NCBI GenBank assembly: GCA_021825945.1
Contig: JAKAFN010000007.1
Span: forward strand, 1 to 64,000
Reading direction: 5' to 3'
DNA length: 64,000 nt
Source of the DNA: Pseudomonadota bacterium
GTDB lineage: Bacteria > Pseudomonadota > Gammaproteobacteria > Burkholderiales > Burkholderiaceae_F
Shown here: piece by piece, positions 28,889 through 38,209 of the stretch
Numbering within the stretch: the first letter of the stretch is position 1
Layout: each line of letters starts with the position of its first letter
The notes under the pieces: model-generated
Seen by the model: the letters and a program-made list of their open reading frames with translations, nothing else
What the model was told of the DNA's origin: nothing
The model's database searches: none
Made by a program: the position numbers and the translations under genes

Positions 28889-29908
28889 TTAGTGGATCTG
28901 GGCAGCCCAGTACTTTTCGATATTTTTGACCAGCGGCGGCGGCAGTGCGACGTACACGAGCTTCTTCGCCTGGCCTCGGCCGTGCTCCAGCGCCCAGCGG
29001 AAGAAGGTCATCGTGGCCTTCGATCGCGCCGGATCCCGCGGATGCTTGTAGACCAGCACGAAGGTGCTGGCGGCGATCGGCCAGGACGTGGCACCCGGCG
29101 CATCGGTGATCACCATGTTGAAGTCCTTGTCGACCGGCCAATGGGCCTTGGCCGCGGCGGCCGAAAAGCTCTCCAGGCTGGGGGCGACGAAGTTGCCCGA
29201 CTGGTTCTTCATCAGGGTGTAGGACATCCGGGTTTCGAGCGCATAGGCGAGCTCGACGTAGCCGATCGATCCTTTGAGTTGCTTGACGTACGCCGCGACG
29301 CCTTCGTTGCCCTTGCCGCCGACGCCCGATGGCCAGGCCACCGACGTGCCTTCGCCGACCTTATGCTTCCAGGCCGGGCTGACTTTGCTCAGGTAATCGA
29401 CGAAGTTGAAGGTCGTGCCCGAGCCGTCGGAACGATGCACGACGGAGATCTCTCCATCCCCCAGGTTCAGGCCGGGGTTGAGCGCGGCGATCGCCGGATC
29501 GTTCCAGTGGGTGATTTCGCCAAGGTAGATCTTGGCCAGGGTCGGGCCGTCGAGTTTGAGCTGGCCGGGCTTGATGCCGTCGATGTTGACCACCGGCACG
29601 ACGCCACCGATCACGACCGGGAATTGCGCCAAGCCGTGTTGCGCCAGCACCTTCGGGTCCAGGGGCATGTCGGTGGCGCCGAAGTCCACCGTTCCCGCCT
29701 TGATCTGGGCGATACCGCCGCCCGAGCCGATGGACTGGTAGTTGATCTTGGTACCGGTGGCCGCGTTGTAGTCGGCGGACCACTTCGAGAGCAGCGGATA
29801 GACGAAGGTCGAACCGGCGCCGGTGATTTCCGCTGCGGATGCCGCGTGGGCCAGCAACAGGCCGCAGGCAGCCGCCGTCGCGAAGCGGGCGAGCAAAGAT
29901 CGATTCAT
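28889..29908 (-). CDS. pstS: Phosphate ABC transporter substrate-binding protein PstS
   Basis: Periplasmic phosphate-binding protein of 339 residues. A signal peptide (LLLAHAASA with cleavage before AEITGAGSTF) precedes the mature domain. Phosphate ligands are in GAGSTFVYPLLSKW, the SGGGIAQIKAGTVDFGATDM segment and RSDGSGTTFNFVDYL. First gene of pstSCAB. A weak Pho-box-like half (CTGTAAT on the minus strand, 30,000-30,006) lies upstream but a full box was not convincing. Confidence 0.96.
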   Translation of the reverse strand: MNRSLLARFATAAACGLLLAHAASAAEITGAGSTFVYPLLSKWSADYNAATGTKINYQSIGSGGGIAQIKAGTVDFGATDMPLDPKVLAQHGLAQFPVVIGGVVPVVNIDGIKPGQLKLDGPTLAKIYLGEITHWNDPAIAALNPGLNLGDGEISVVHRSDGSGTTFNFVDYLSKVSPAWKHKVGEGTSVAWPSGVGGKGNEGVAAYVKQLKGSIGYVELAYALETRMSYTLMKNQSGNFVAPSLESFSAAAAKAHWPVDKDFNMVITDAPGATSWPIAASTFVLVYKHPRDPARSKATMTFFRWALEHGRGQAKKLVYVALPPPLVKNIEKYWAAQIH

Positions 29909-30045
29909 GGAATGTTCCTTCCGGTAAAGTGGATTTCTGTACGCGAACGCGCAGCGCGACGGTACGCGGCGATTGTTTCCACGAAGTTACATGTCAAATA
30001 TTACAGAATGGTTACCGAGGGCGGCGGGCTCGTCGGAATGCTTGG

Positions 30046-30082
30046 TTTCATTATGAGAAATTCGATTTCATAATTTGAAATT
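30046..30082. promoter_or_regulatory. Tandem 17-bp operator-like elements upstream of aceE
   Basis: TTTCATTATGAGAAATT (30,046-30,062) and TTTCATAATTTGAAATT (30,066-30,082) are near copies with a centre-to-centre spacing of 20 bp, two helical turns. The second is part of a perfect inverted repeat, ATTTCA-TAATT-TGAAAT. Both lie 40-80 bp ahead of the aceE ATG, over the expected promoter. A dimeric regulator of the pyruvate dehydrogenase operon binding cooperatively is inferred; the protein is not known. Confidence 0.5.
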
Positions 30083-30122
30083 TAAGCGGGGGATGGTACA
30101 TTCCTTGAAAAGGAGACAGCTG

Positions 30123-32834
30123 ATGCCGACAAATCCCGCCGCAAGCATGACCGGTGCCGGGAGCGACCCCGACGCCCAGGAAACGCAAGAGTGGATCGAT
30201 GCACTCGACGCGGTCATCGAACAGGAAGGCCCGGAGCGGGCCCATTTCCTGCTTGAGGTGCTGATGGATCGGGCTCGCCGTAGCGGCGCCCATATTCCGT
30301 ATTCTGCCAATACCGCCTACCTCAATACCATTCCGCCGCACTTGGAGGCGCGCTCGCCGGGCGATGCCGCGATGGAGGAACGGATCCGTTCCTACATTCG
30401 CTGGAATGCCATGGCGATGGTCGTGCGCGCCAACCGTCGGGAAGGCGAACTGGGTGGCCATATCGCCAGCTATGCCTCCGTAGGAACGCTCATGGAAGTG
30501 GGCTTCAACCACTTCTGGCGCGCGCCCACCGCCGAGCACGGTGGCGACCTGATCTATCTGCAGGGGCATTCCTCGCCCGGAGTCTATGCCCGCGCATTCC
30601 TGGAAGGGCGGATCTCCGAAGATCAGTTGGACCACTTCCGGCGCGAGGTCGAAGGCAAGGGGGTCAGTTCCTATCCCCACCCCAAGCTGATGCCCGATTT
30701 CTGGCAATTCCCGACGGTGTCGATGGGTCTGGGGCCGATCCAGGGGATCTATCAGGCGCGGTTCCTCAAGTACCTGCATGCGCGCGGTATCGCCGACACG
30801 GCTGACCGCAAGGTCTGGGTGTTCTGCGGGGACGGCGAGATGGACGAGCCCGAGTCGATGGGCGCCATCGCGATGGCGGCGCGCGAACGGCTCGATAACC
30901 TGATCTTCGTCATCAACTGCAACCTGCAGCGGCTCGACGGCCCGGTGCGCGGCAACGGCAAGATCATCCAGGAACTCGAAGGCGCCTTCCGCGGCGCCGG
31001 TTGGAACGTCATCAAGCTGCTCTGGGGTTCGTACTGGGATCCGCTGCTGGCGCGCGACAAGGACGGTCTGCTCCGGAAGCTGATGGAGGAGACGGTCGAC
31101 GGCGAGTACCAGAACTACAAGGCCAATGACGGCGCCTACGTGCGCAAGAACTTCTTCGGGAAATATCCCCAGCTGCTCGAGATGGTCTCCCGGATGACCG
31201 ACTCGGACATCTGGCGTCTGAATCGCGGCGGACACGATCCGCACAAGATCTATGCGGCCTACGCAGCGGCGGTAGCGCATGGCGGCCAGCCGACGGTGAT
31301 CCTTGCCAAGACCGTCAAGGGGTATGGCATGGGCAAGGTCGGCCAGGCCAAGAACCCGTCGCACCAGTTGAAGAAGCTCGATACCGATTCGGTGCGCGAG
31401 TTTCGCGACCGGTTCCGGATCCCGGTTCCGGACGATCGGGTCGACGAAGTGCCGTTTTATCGGCCGCCCGCGGATTCGCCGGAGATGCAGTATCTCCATG
31501 AACGGCGCCGTGCCTTGGGCGGGTATCTGCCGCAGCGCCGCCGCCGGGCGTCGGAGTCACTCGCGATTCCTGCGCTCGACGCCTTCTCTGCGGTGCTGGA
31601 GCCCACGGCCGAAGGGCGGGAGATCTCCACCACCCAGGCGTTTGTACGCGTGCTCACGCAACTCGTGCGCGACAAGGATGTGGGCCCGCGCGTGGTGCCG
31701 ATCATTCCCGATGAGGCGCGTACCTTCGGCATGGAGGGGATGTTCCGTCAGTTGGGAATTTTCTCGCAGCAGGGACAGCTCTACGAGCCCGTCGATCGCG
31801 ATCAGGTGATGTACTACCGAGAGGACAAGGCCGGGCAGATCATCGAGGAAGGGATCAACGAGGCCGGCGCGATGAGCTCGTGGATCGCGGCGGCGTCGAG
31901 CTACTCGACCACCGACCGGATCATGCTGCCGTTCTACATCTTTTATTCGATGTTCGGCCTGCAGCGTACCGGCGACTTGGCCTGGGCGGCGGGCGACCTG
32001 CAGGCGCGCGGGTTCCTGCTGGGCGGTACGAGCGGCCGCACCACCTTGAACGGCGAGGGCTTGCAGCATCAGGATGGACATTCGCACATCCTCGCCTCGA
32101 CCATTCCCAACTGCATCTGCTACGACCCGACGTTCGCGCACGAAGTCGCGGTGATCCTGCACGACGGTCTGCGCCGCATGATGTCGGAGCAGGAAAACGT
32201 CTGGTACTACATCACCTTGCTCAACGAGAATTACGCGCATCCCGGTCTGAAGAAGGGGCAGGAGGAGGGCATCCTGCGCGGCATGTATCGCCTGCGCGAA
32301 GGGCTGGCCGGCAGCGGCAAGAGCAAGGCGATCGCGCGCGTGCAGCTGCTGGGTTGCGGCTCGATCTTGCGCGAGGTGATCGCCGCGGCGGAAATCCTCG
32401 AGCGCGACTACAAGGTGGCCGCGGACGTCTGGAGCGTGACCAGCTTCACCGAACTGCGACGCGACGGCATCGATTGCGAACGCTGGAGCATGCTGCATCC
32501 GCTCGAGCCGGCCCGCAAGTCGTACGTGGCGCGGCAGCTCGAAGCAACGGCGGGACCGGTGATCGCCTCGACCGACTACATGCGGACCTTTGCCGACCAG
32601 ATCCGGCCGTACGTGCCGCAAGGGCGCGCATACAAGGTGTTGGGAACGGACGGGTTCGGCCGCTCTGATACCCGCACGGCGTTGCGTGCATTTTTCGAGG
32701 TCGACCGGCACTACGTCGCAGTGGCCGCGCTCAAGGCTCTTTCGGAGGAGGGGACGGTGCCGGCTGCAGTCGTCGCGGAGGCGATCCGCAAGTTCGGGAT
32801 CGATCCCGAAAAACCCAACCCGGCGACGGTGTAA
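30123..32834 (+). CDS. aceE: Pyruvate dehydrogenase E1 component, homodimeric type
   Basis: Thiamine-diphosphate enzyme that decarboxylates pyruvate and passes the acetyl group to lipoyl-E2. 903 residues, the usual length for the single-chain AceE type. Seen: HLEARSPGD and GGHIASYASVGTLMEVGFNH near the N-terminus, the ThDP/Mg motif VFCGDGEMDEPES...VINCNLQRLDGPV, and the transketolase-type central and C-terminal domains. ATG 30123 has AAGGAGAC ahead and follows an operator region; an upstream in-frame ATG at 30075 lies inside that region. First gene of aceE-aceF-GNAT-lpdA. Confidence 0.98.
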   Translation: MPTNPAASMTGAGSDPDAQETQEWIDALDAVIEQEGPERAHFLLEVLMDRARRSGAHIPYSANTAYLNTIPPHLEARSPGDAAMEERIRSYIRWNAMAMVVRANRREGELGGHIASYASVGTLMEVGFNHFWRAPTAEHGGDLIYLQGHSSPGVYARAFLEGRISEDQLDHFRREVEGKGVSSYPHPKLMPDFWQFPTVSMGLGPIQGIYQARFLKYLHARGIADTADRKVWVFCGDGEMDEPESMGAIAMAARERLDNLIFVINCNLQRLDGPVRGNGKIIQELEGAFRGAGWNVIKLLWGSYWDPLLARDKDGLLRKLMEETVDGEYQNYKANDGAYVRKNFFGKYPQLLEMVSRMTDSDIWRLNRGGHDPHKIYAAYAAAVAHGGQPTVILAKTVKGYGMGKVGQAKNPSHQLKKLDTDSVREFRDRFRIPVPDDRVDEVPFYRPPADSPEMQYLHERRRALGGYLPQRRRRASESLAIPALDAFSAVLEPTAEGREISTTQAFVRVLTQLVRDKDVGPRVVPIIPDEARTFGMEGMFRQLGIFSQQGQLYEPVDRDQVMYYREDKAGQIIEEGINEAGAMSSWIAAASSYSTTDRIMLPFYIFYSMFGLQRTGDLAWAAGDLQARGFLLGGTSGRTTLNGEGLQHQDGHSHILASTIPNCICYDPTFAHEVAVILHDGLRRMMSEQENVWYYITLLNENYAHPGLKKGQEEGILRGMYRLREGLAGSGKSKAIARVQLLGCGSILREVIAAAEILERDYKVAADVWSVTSFTELRRDGIDCERWSMLHPLEPARKSYVARQLEATAGPVIASTDYMRTFADQIRPYVPQGRAYKVLGTDGFGRSDTRTALRAFFEVDRHYVAVAALKALSEEGTVPAAVVAEAIRKFGIDPEKPNPATV

Positions 32835-32851
32835 GAGAGAGGGAATCGATC

Positions 32852-34240
32852 ATGGCCAATCCCGTGGCAGACGTCGTGGAAGTGCGGGTTCCGGATATCG
32901 GCGATTTCCAGGACGTCGAGGTCATTGAATTGCTGGTCAAGCCCGGCGACGCGATCGCCGTCGACCAGTCGCTGATCACCGTCGAATCCGACAAGGCGTC
33001 GATGGAGATTCCGTCGGCCGCGGCCGGCATCGTGCGCGAGCTCAAGCTGAAGATCGGCGACAAGGTGTCCAAGGGGTCGCTTGTCCTGTTGCTCGAGCCG
33101 ACGGCGGCAGCGGCAACCGCGGCGGCGGTTGCGGCGGACCCCGCGGTGGCGAACAAGCCCGCGGTGGCGAAGCCGGGGGAGACGGCGTCGAAGGCGGAAA
33201 ATCCGCCGCCCGAGATGGGCCCCGGGGACCATGCGGCAGTCGCCCAGGCGGTTGCCGTGGCCGAAGCACCACCGGCAGCGGGTGGCGAGCCGGTCCGGGC
33301 GATTTCGAGCACGGTGCATGCGTCGCCGTCGGTGCGCGCGATGGCCCGCGAATTGGGCGTCGACTTGTCGCGTGTGTCCGGTAGCGGCCCCAAAGCGCGG
33401 GTCACCCATGACGACGTGCGTGCGTTCGTCAAACGCGTGATGCAGGGCGGACTGGCGCCGGCGGGCGGATCGGGTTCCGGCATCGTCGCCGCCGGGGGGG
33501 CGGCGCTGCCGGCGTGGCCGCAGGTCGACTTCGCCAAGTTCGGGCCGATCGAACGGGTCGAGATGTCGCGCATCCGGAAGATTTCGGGGCCCGGCCTTCA
33601 CCGCAACTGGGTGAGCATTCCACATGTGACCAATCATGAAGACGCGGACGTCACGGAATTGGAGTCGTTCCGGGTCCAGCTCAACCGGGAGAACGAAAAG
33701 CGCGGCATCAAGATCACCATGCTCGCGTTTCTCGTCAAGGCCAGCGTCGCGGCCCTGCAGCGCTTTCCGGACTTCAATGGTTCGCTCGACGCGGCCACCG
33801 GCGACGCGGTGATCCGCAAGCGCTATTACCACATCGGCTTCGCGGCCGATACGCCCAACGGCTTGGTCGTCCCGGTGATCCGCGACGCCGATCGCAAGGG
33901 CATACTCGAAATCGCCCAGGAAATGACCGCCTTGGCGGAAAAAGCGCGGGAAGGCAAGCTGAGTCCGGCGGAGATGCAGGGCGGTACGTTCTCGATCTCG
34001 TCCCTGGGCGGGATCGGCGGTACCTATTTCACGCCGATCATCAATGCGCCCGAGGTGGCGATCCTCGGCGTGTGCCGTGCCGCGATGCGCCCGGTGTGGG
34101 ACGGCGAGCAGTTCGTGCCGCGCCTGATCCTGCCGATGTCGCTGTCCTGGGATCATCGGGTGGTCGACGGCGCGGGCGCAGCGCGCTTCAACGCCTACCT
34201 CGCCCAGGTGTTGGCCGACTTCCGCCGCGTGTTGTTGTAA
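32852..34240 (+). CDS. aceF: Dihydrolipoamide acetyltransferase, pyruvate dehydrogenase E2
   Basis: Core subunit of the pyruvate dehydrogenase complex, 462 residues. One lipoyl domain (residues 5-80, lipoyl-Lys48 in ESDKASMEIP), an Ala/Pro/Val-rich linker (about 85-145), a peripheral-subunit-binding domain (HASPSVRAMARELGVDLSRV, about 152-188), another flexible linker, and the catalytic domain ending SWDHRVVDGAGAARF with His435. Many relatives carry two or three lipoyl domains; this one has a single copy. Starts 17 bp after aceE with its own GAGAGGG ribosome site. Confidence 0.97.
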   Translation: MANPVADVVEVRVPDIGDFQDVEVIELLVKPGDAIAVDQSLITVESDKASMEIPSAAAGIVRELKLKIGDKVSKGSLVLLLEPTAAAATAAAVAADPAVANKPAVAKPGETASKAENPPPEMGPGDHAAVAQAVAVAEAPPAAGGEPVRAISSTVHASPSVRAMARELGVDLSRVSGSGPKARVTHDDVRAFVKRVMQGGLAPAGGSGSGIVAAGGAALPAWPQVDFAKFGPIERVEMSRIRKISGPGLHRNWVSIPHVTNHEDADVTELESFRVQLNRENEKRGIKITMLAFLVKASVAALQRFPDFNGSLDAATGDAVIRKRYYHIGFAADTPNGLVVPVIRDADRKGILEIAQEMTALAEKAREGKLSPAEMQGGTFSISSLGGIGGTYFTPIINAPEVAILGVCRAAMRPVWDGEQFVPRLILPMSLSWDHRVVDGAGAARFNAYLAQVLADFRRVLL

Positions 34241-34273
34241 AGGCGGTTGTACGCGCGTGCGCGGAGGATGGAC

Positions 34274-34834
34274 ATGACGGACGCAGCGAACCCGGGCGTT
34301 GCCGGCCCGTCGCGACCGGCGGCGGAGTCGCCGATCACGGTGGCGCCGATCGATTTGCGACACGTCGATAGTTTCGGCGATTGTCTTGCCGAGGTGGCGC
34401 GCGAACGCAAGTATCTGGCGATCGTCGATGGATTCACGCTGGAGCAGAACGCGGCGTGGGTGGCTGCCGATCGCTCGCTCGGGAACCCGTTTCATATTGC
34501 GCTCGACGGCGATCGGGTCGTCGGCTGGTGTGAAGTCCGGCGCGATCCGCTTCCCGGTCGCGGCCATGGCGGCGTGCTGGGGATCGGCGTACGGGCGGCG
34601 TACCGGCGCCGGGGGGTGGGCCGCCGTCTGATGGCGACGGCGATCGCCGATGCTTGGGTACGCGGGTTCGAGCGCATCGAATTGTGGGTGCGCGCCCCGA
34701 ACGAGGCGGCGCTCTCGCTCTACCGGAAATTCGGCTTCGTCGAAGAGGGGCGTCGCCGCGATGCCGTGCGTCTGGACGACGGCCCGGAGGATGAAGTGCT
34801 GATGGCAATCCGTTTCGTAAAGGAACCCGTGTGA
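34274..34834 (+). CDS. GNAT family N-acetyltransferase inside the pyruvate dehydrogenase operon
   Basis: Acetyl-CoA-dependent acetyltransferase of 186 residues. The CoA-binding motif A is clear: LGIGVRAAYRRRGVGRRLMA (R-x-x-G-V-G-R/G), followed by ELWVRAPNEAALSLYRKFGF (motif B). The acceptor substrate is not recognisable. ATG 34274 is favoured since GGAGG lies seven bases ahead; the frame starts earlier at 34247. It lies 33 bp after aceF and its stop overlaps the lpdA GTG start (GTGA), so it is translationally coupled within an operon that makes acetyl-CoA. Confidence 0.85.
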   Translation: MTDAANPGVAGPSRPAAESPITVAPIDLRHVDSFGDCLAEVARERKYLAIVDGFTLEQNAAWVAADRSLGNPFHIALDGDRVVGWCEVRRDPLPGRGHGGVLGIGVRAAYRRRGVGRRLMATAIADAWVRGFERIELWVRAPNEAALSLYRKFGFVEEGRRRDAVRLDDGPEDEVLMAIRFVKEPV

Positions 34835-36249
34835 ACGAACCATACGACCTTCTCGTGCTCGGCGCCGGTCCCGGCGGATACTCGGCGGCGTTTCGCGCGG
34901 CCGATCTCGGCATGCGCGTCGCGCTGGTGGAGCGCGGCCCGACGCTGGGCGGCGTGTGCCTCAACGTCGGCTGCATTCCGTCCAAGGCGTTGCTGCATGT
35001 CGCGGCGGTGCTCGAGGAAGCGGTGCATCTCGCCGGCGTCGGGGTCGAATTCGCACGGCCGCAGATCGATCTCGCCAAACTACGCGCGCATCGGAGTCAG
35101 GTCGTGGGAAAGCTGACATCGGGCCTGGCCGCGATGGCCAAGCTGCGCAAGGTCGACGTGCTGCGCGGTAGCGGGCGCTTCGCCGATGCCCACACGCTTT
35201 TCTGGACGGCGGCCGAGGGCGGCGAATCTCGCGACATCGGGTTTCGGCAGGCGATCATCGCGGCCGGTTCCGAACCGGTGGCGCTGCCGTTCCTGCCGCA
35301 GGATCCGCGCATCGTCGACTCGACCGGCGCGCTCGAACTGCCGTTCGTGCCCAAGCGCATGTTGGTCATCGGCGGCGGCATCATCGGGCTGGAAATGGCG
35401 ACGGTGTATTCGGCGCTGGGGGCGCGGGTCGACGTCGTGGAACTGACGGCCGGCCTGATGCCGGGAACCGATCGCGATCTGGTCAAGGTCTGGCACAAGC
35501 GCAACGAACACCGCTTCGATCGGGTGCTGCTGCAGACGCGGGCGGCGGCGGTCGACGCGCTGCCGGAGGCGGTGCGCGTGCGCTTCGAAGGCGAGCAGGC
35601 GCCCGAGGGGGCGATCGACTACGACCTCGTCCTGGTTTCCGCCGGACGGCGTCCCAACGGCAAGGCGATCGGCGCCGAAGCGGCGGGCGTGCAGGTCGAC
35701 GAGCGCGGCTTCATCCCTGCCGACGCGCAGATGCGTACCAATGTCGCGCACATCTTCGCCATCGGCGACATCGCCGGAGGCCCGATGCTGGCGCACAAGG
35801 CCGTGCATGAGGGTCATGTCGCGGCCGAAGTCGCCGCCGGCTACAAGGCGGCGTTCGATGCCCGTGTGATTCCTTCGGTTGCATATACCGATCCGGAGAT
35901 CGCCTGGGCCGGCCTGACGGAGGACGAGGCGCGCGCGCGCGGCATCGCCGTCAAGAAGGCGGTATTTCCCTGGAACGCGTCGGGACGCGCGATCGCCAAC
36001 GGGCGCGATGAAGGGTTCACCAAGCTGCTGTTCGACGAGACGACCCACCGCATCGTCGGCGGTGCGATCGTCGGCACGCACGCCGGCGACCTGATCGGCG
36101 AAATCGCATTGGCGATCGAGATGGGTGCGGACGCGGTGGATATCGGTAAGACCATCCATCCCCATCCGACCTTGTGCGAGTCGGTCGGGCTTGCGGCCGA
36201 GGTGGCCGAAGGCGCCTGCACGGATCTGCCGCCGGCGCGGAAACGATAG
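34831..36249 (+). CDS. lpdA: Dihydrolipoyl dehydrogenase, pyruvate dehydrogenase E3
   Basis: FAD-dependent disulfide oxidoreductase that reoxidises dihydrolipoamide, 472 residues. N-terminal FAD-binding [10 protein letters not shown], redox-active Cys43 and Cys48 in [20 protein letters not shown]-binding [10 protein letters not shown], and the C-terminal active HPHPTLCE. Unlike some betaproteobacterial E3 proteins it has no N-terminal lipoyl domain. Starts at GTG 34831 overlapping the GNAT stop. Confidence 0.97.
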   Translation: MNEPYDLLVLGAGPGGYSAAFRAADLGMRVALVERGPTLGGVCLNVGCIPSKALLHVAAVLEEAVHLAGVGVEFARPQIDLAKLRAHRSQVVGKLTSGLAAMAKLRKVDVLRGSGRFADAHTLFWTAAEGGESRDIGFRQAIIAAGSEPVALPFLPQDPRIVDSTGALELPFVPKRMLVIGGGIIGLEMATVYSALGARVDVVELTAGLMPGTDRDLVKVWHKRNEHRFDRVLLQTRAAAVDALPEAVRVRFEGEQAPEGAIDYDLVLVSAGRRPNGKAIGAEAAGVQVDERGFIPADAQMRTNVAHIFAIGDIAGGPMLAHKAVHEGHVAAEVAAGYKAAFDARVIPSVAYTDPEIAWAGLTEDEARARGIAVKKAVFPWNASGRAIANGRDEGFTKLLFDETTHRIVGGAIVGTHAGDLIGEIALAIEMGADAVDIGKTIHPHPTLCESVGLAAEVAEGACTDLPPARKR

Positions 36250-36284
36250 GTATCATTGGCGGCTCTTTTCCAAGGATTCCGCCC

Positions 36285-36977
36285 GTGACCGACAAGCTGA
36301 GCCAGGACGAACTCAAGCGCGCCGTGGCGCGCGCTGCCGTACAACACATCACGCCGTGCCTGGGCACGGGCGCCGCGCTCGGCGTGGGGACCGGGTCCAC
36401 CGCGGATCTGTTCATCGACGAACTGGCCGCCCATCGCGATGCGATCGCGGCCGCAGTCGCGAGTTCGGAGCGCAGCGCGAAGCGTCTGCGGACCCATGGC
36501 ATCCGCGTCGTCGACCTGAACGAGGTCGAATCGATCCCGGTCTACGTCGATGGTGCCGACGAGATCGACCCGACCTTCGCCATGATCAAGGGCGGGGGCG
36601 GCGCGCTCACCCGCGAGAAGATCGTTGCCGCCGTCGCCACGACCTTCGTCTGCATTGCGGACGCGAGCAAGAAGGTCGACGTGCTGGGCCGCTTCCCGTT
36701 GCCGGTCGAGGTCATTCCGATGGCGCGCAATTTCCTGTGGCGCGAATTGGCCAAGCTGGGCGGGGAGCCTCGCCTGCGCGAGGGATTCCGTACCGACAAC
36801 GGCAACGAAATTCTCGATGTCCATGGCCTGCAGATTTCCGATCCGCGGACCCTCGAGGCGTACCTGAATCAGATTCCCGGCGTCGTCACCGTCGGCCTGT
36901 TCGCCGCGCGCGGCGCCGACGTCCTGTTGCTGGGAACGCCCGACGGCGTGCAGGAGCTCCGCCGACCGGGATGCTGA
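36285..36977 (+). CDS. rpiA: Ribose-5-phosphate isomerase A
   Basis: Interconverts ribose-5-phosphate and ribulose-5-phosphate in the pentose phosphate pathway. 230 residues. Motifs: [34 protein letters not shown], and the catalytic [14 protein letters not shown]. Starts at GTG 36285, chosen because the family start ([17 protein letters not shown]) follows and AAGGA lies ahead; the frame extends upstream through the lpdA tail. 35 bp after lpdA, probably co-transcribed or on its own weak promoter. Confidence 0.97.
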   Translation: MTDKLSQDELKRAVARAAVQHITPCLGTGAALGVGTGSTADLFIDELAAHRDAIAAAVASSERSAKRLRTHGIRVVDLNEVESIPVYVDGADEIDPTFAMIKGGGGALTREKIVAAVATTFVCIADASKKVDVLGRFPLPVEVIPMARNFLWRELAKLGGEPRLREGFRTDNGNEILDVHGLQISDPRTLEAYLNQIPGVVTVGLFAARGADVLLLGTPDGVQELRRPGC

Positions 36978-37099
36978 GCGTCGACCCCCGCACGACCCCG
37001 ATTTCGTATCGGGCGATGGACGGCAGCGCGGCGCCGTCCATCGCGCACAATCCCTACCTCCGCTCCCCCTGCGGCGGCGAGGGGGTATAAACGGTCACC

Positions 37100-38209
37100 A
37101 TGCAGCAGCATCGCGTTTGCTTCCTCGCCACCGCCGGCTTCGAGGCCGCGCGTCGCCTCGCGTTCGCGCCTTCGGACCATCGGTTGGGACGCGTGCATGG
37201 ACACGGCTTTCGCGCCGTGGTGCGCGTCGCGGCCGCACCGGACGCAAGCACGCCCTGGGCTCCGTTCCCCGGTGCGGAAGTCGACGCGCTGCGTGCCGCG
37301 CTGCAGGCCAGCGTGGCGCCGCTCGATTACCGCCGCCTTGACCAACTCGGCGCAATGGGCCGATTCGACCATCCCACCGACGAGGCGCTGGCGCGGTATG
37401 TGGGCATGCAGGTCGAAAACCGGCTTGCCGCGCCGCCGTATGGCGTCGGCATCCACAGCACGTCCGATCAGGGTGTGGACCTCGATGCGCAAGGCGAGGC
37501 CGTGGTCTGGCGCCGTTACCGTTTCGAATCGGCCCATCAACTGCCGAACGTGCCGCCGGGGCACAAGTGCGGCCGCATGCACGGACATGGATTCACGGTG
37601 ACGCTGGAAGCTCGGATGTCCTGCCTGGACGGCGCTTCTGCGCTGGCGTACGACGAGCTCGATCGCGTGTGGGTGCCCTTCGGAGCGGAACTGCATCAGG
37701 CCTGCCTCAATGATCTTCCCGGCCTGGAGAATCCCACCAGCGAGTGGATCGCGCACTGGCTTTGGCATCGGATCCGCCCTCGGCTGCCTGCGCTGGCGGC
37801 CGTGACGGTGGGCGAGACGGCCGGCAGCGGCGCGCGCTTCGACGGGTCCGGCTATCGGATCTGGAAGGATTTCCACCTCGACAGTGCGGTGCGTCTGCGC
37901 AGCGCCGGGCCGGGTGACGGGCGCCGGCGCATCCACGGCCACAGTTATCGGCTGCGCCTGCACCTGGTCGGGCCGCTGGACCGCGTGTACGGTTGGACCA
38001 TCGACTTCGGTGACGTCAAGGCCTTGTTCGCGCCGGTTTTCGACCGCATCGACCACCAGCCGCTGTACGAGGTACCGGGCGTCGAGGAGCGCGGTTCTGC
38101 CGCGCTGGTGGAGTGGATCCGCGGCGAGGCGGCAACGACGCTGCCGCAACTCGCGCGTGTGGATTTGTACGAAACGCCGGGTTGCGGTGTGATCCTGGAC
38201 TGGACATGA
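37100..38209 (+). CDS. Triple-domain QueD-like (6-pyruvoyl-tetrahydropterin synthase family) protein
   Basis: Protein of 369 residues made of three tandem QueD-like units (about 5-125, 138-247 and 255-369); normal QueD is near 120 residues. In QueD each site uses a zinc-binding His trio, a catalytic Cys, an Asp-His pair and a Glu. Unit 2 (RFESAHQLPNVPPGHKCGRM) keeps His146, Cys157, His161/163 and Glu239. Unit 1 keeps only the HGH at 33-35, and unit 3 keeps HGH 279-281, the DFGD and Asp318-His319 pair and Glu358 but lacks the first His. Sites may be composite between units. Overlaps queE (ATGA), so a role in making 7-deazaguanine/queuosine precursor is expected. Confidence 0.85.
   Translation: MQQHRVCFLATAGFEAARRLAFAPSDHRLGRVHGHGFRAVVRVAAAPDASTPWAPFPGAEVDALRAALQASVAPLDYRRLDQLGAMGRFDHPTDEALARYVGMQVENRLAAPPYGVGIHSTSDQGVDLDAQGEAVVWRRYRFESAHQLPNVPPGHKCGRMHGHGFTVTLEARMSCLDGASALAYDELDRVWVPFGAELHQACLNDLPGLENPTSEWIAHWLWHRIRPRLPALAAVTVGETAGSGARFDGSGYRIWKDFHLDSAVRLRSAGPGDGRRRIHGHSYRLRLHLVGPLDRVYGWTIDFGDVKALFAPVFDRIDHQPLYEVPGVEERGSAALVEWIRGEAATTLPQLARVDLYETPGCGVILDWT

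Noticed and set aside
29995..30010. Pho box upstream of pstS
   Set aside because: Only one CTGTAAT half is convincing; the second repeat at the required 11-bp spacing is poor.
36978..37099. preQ1 riboswitch before the QueD-like gene
   Set aside because: The 122-bp gap shows no preQ1-I or preQ1-II type stem and A-rich tail. It contains only a G/C-rich patch.
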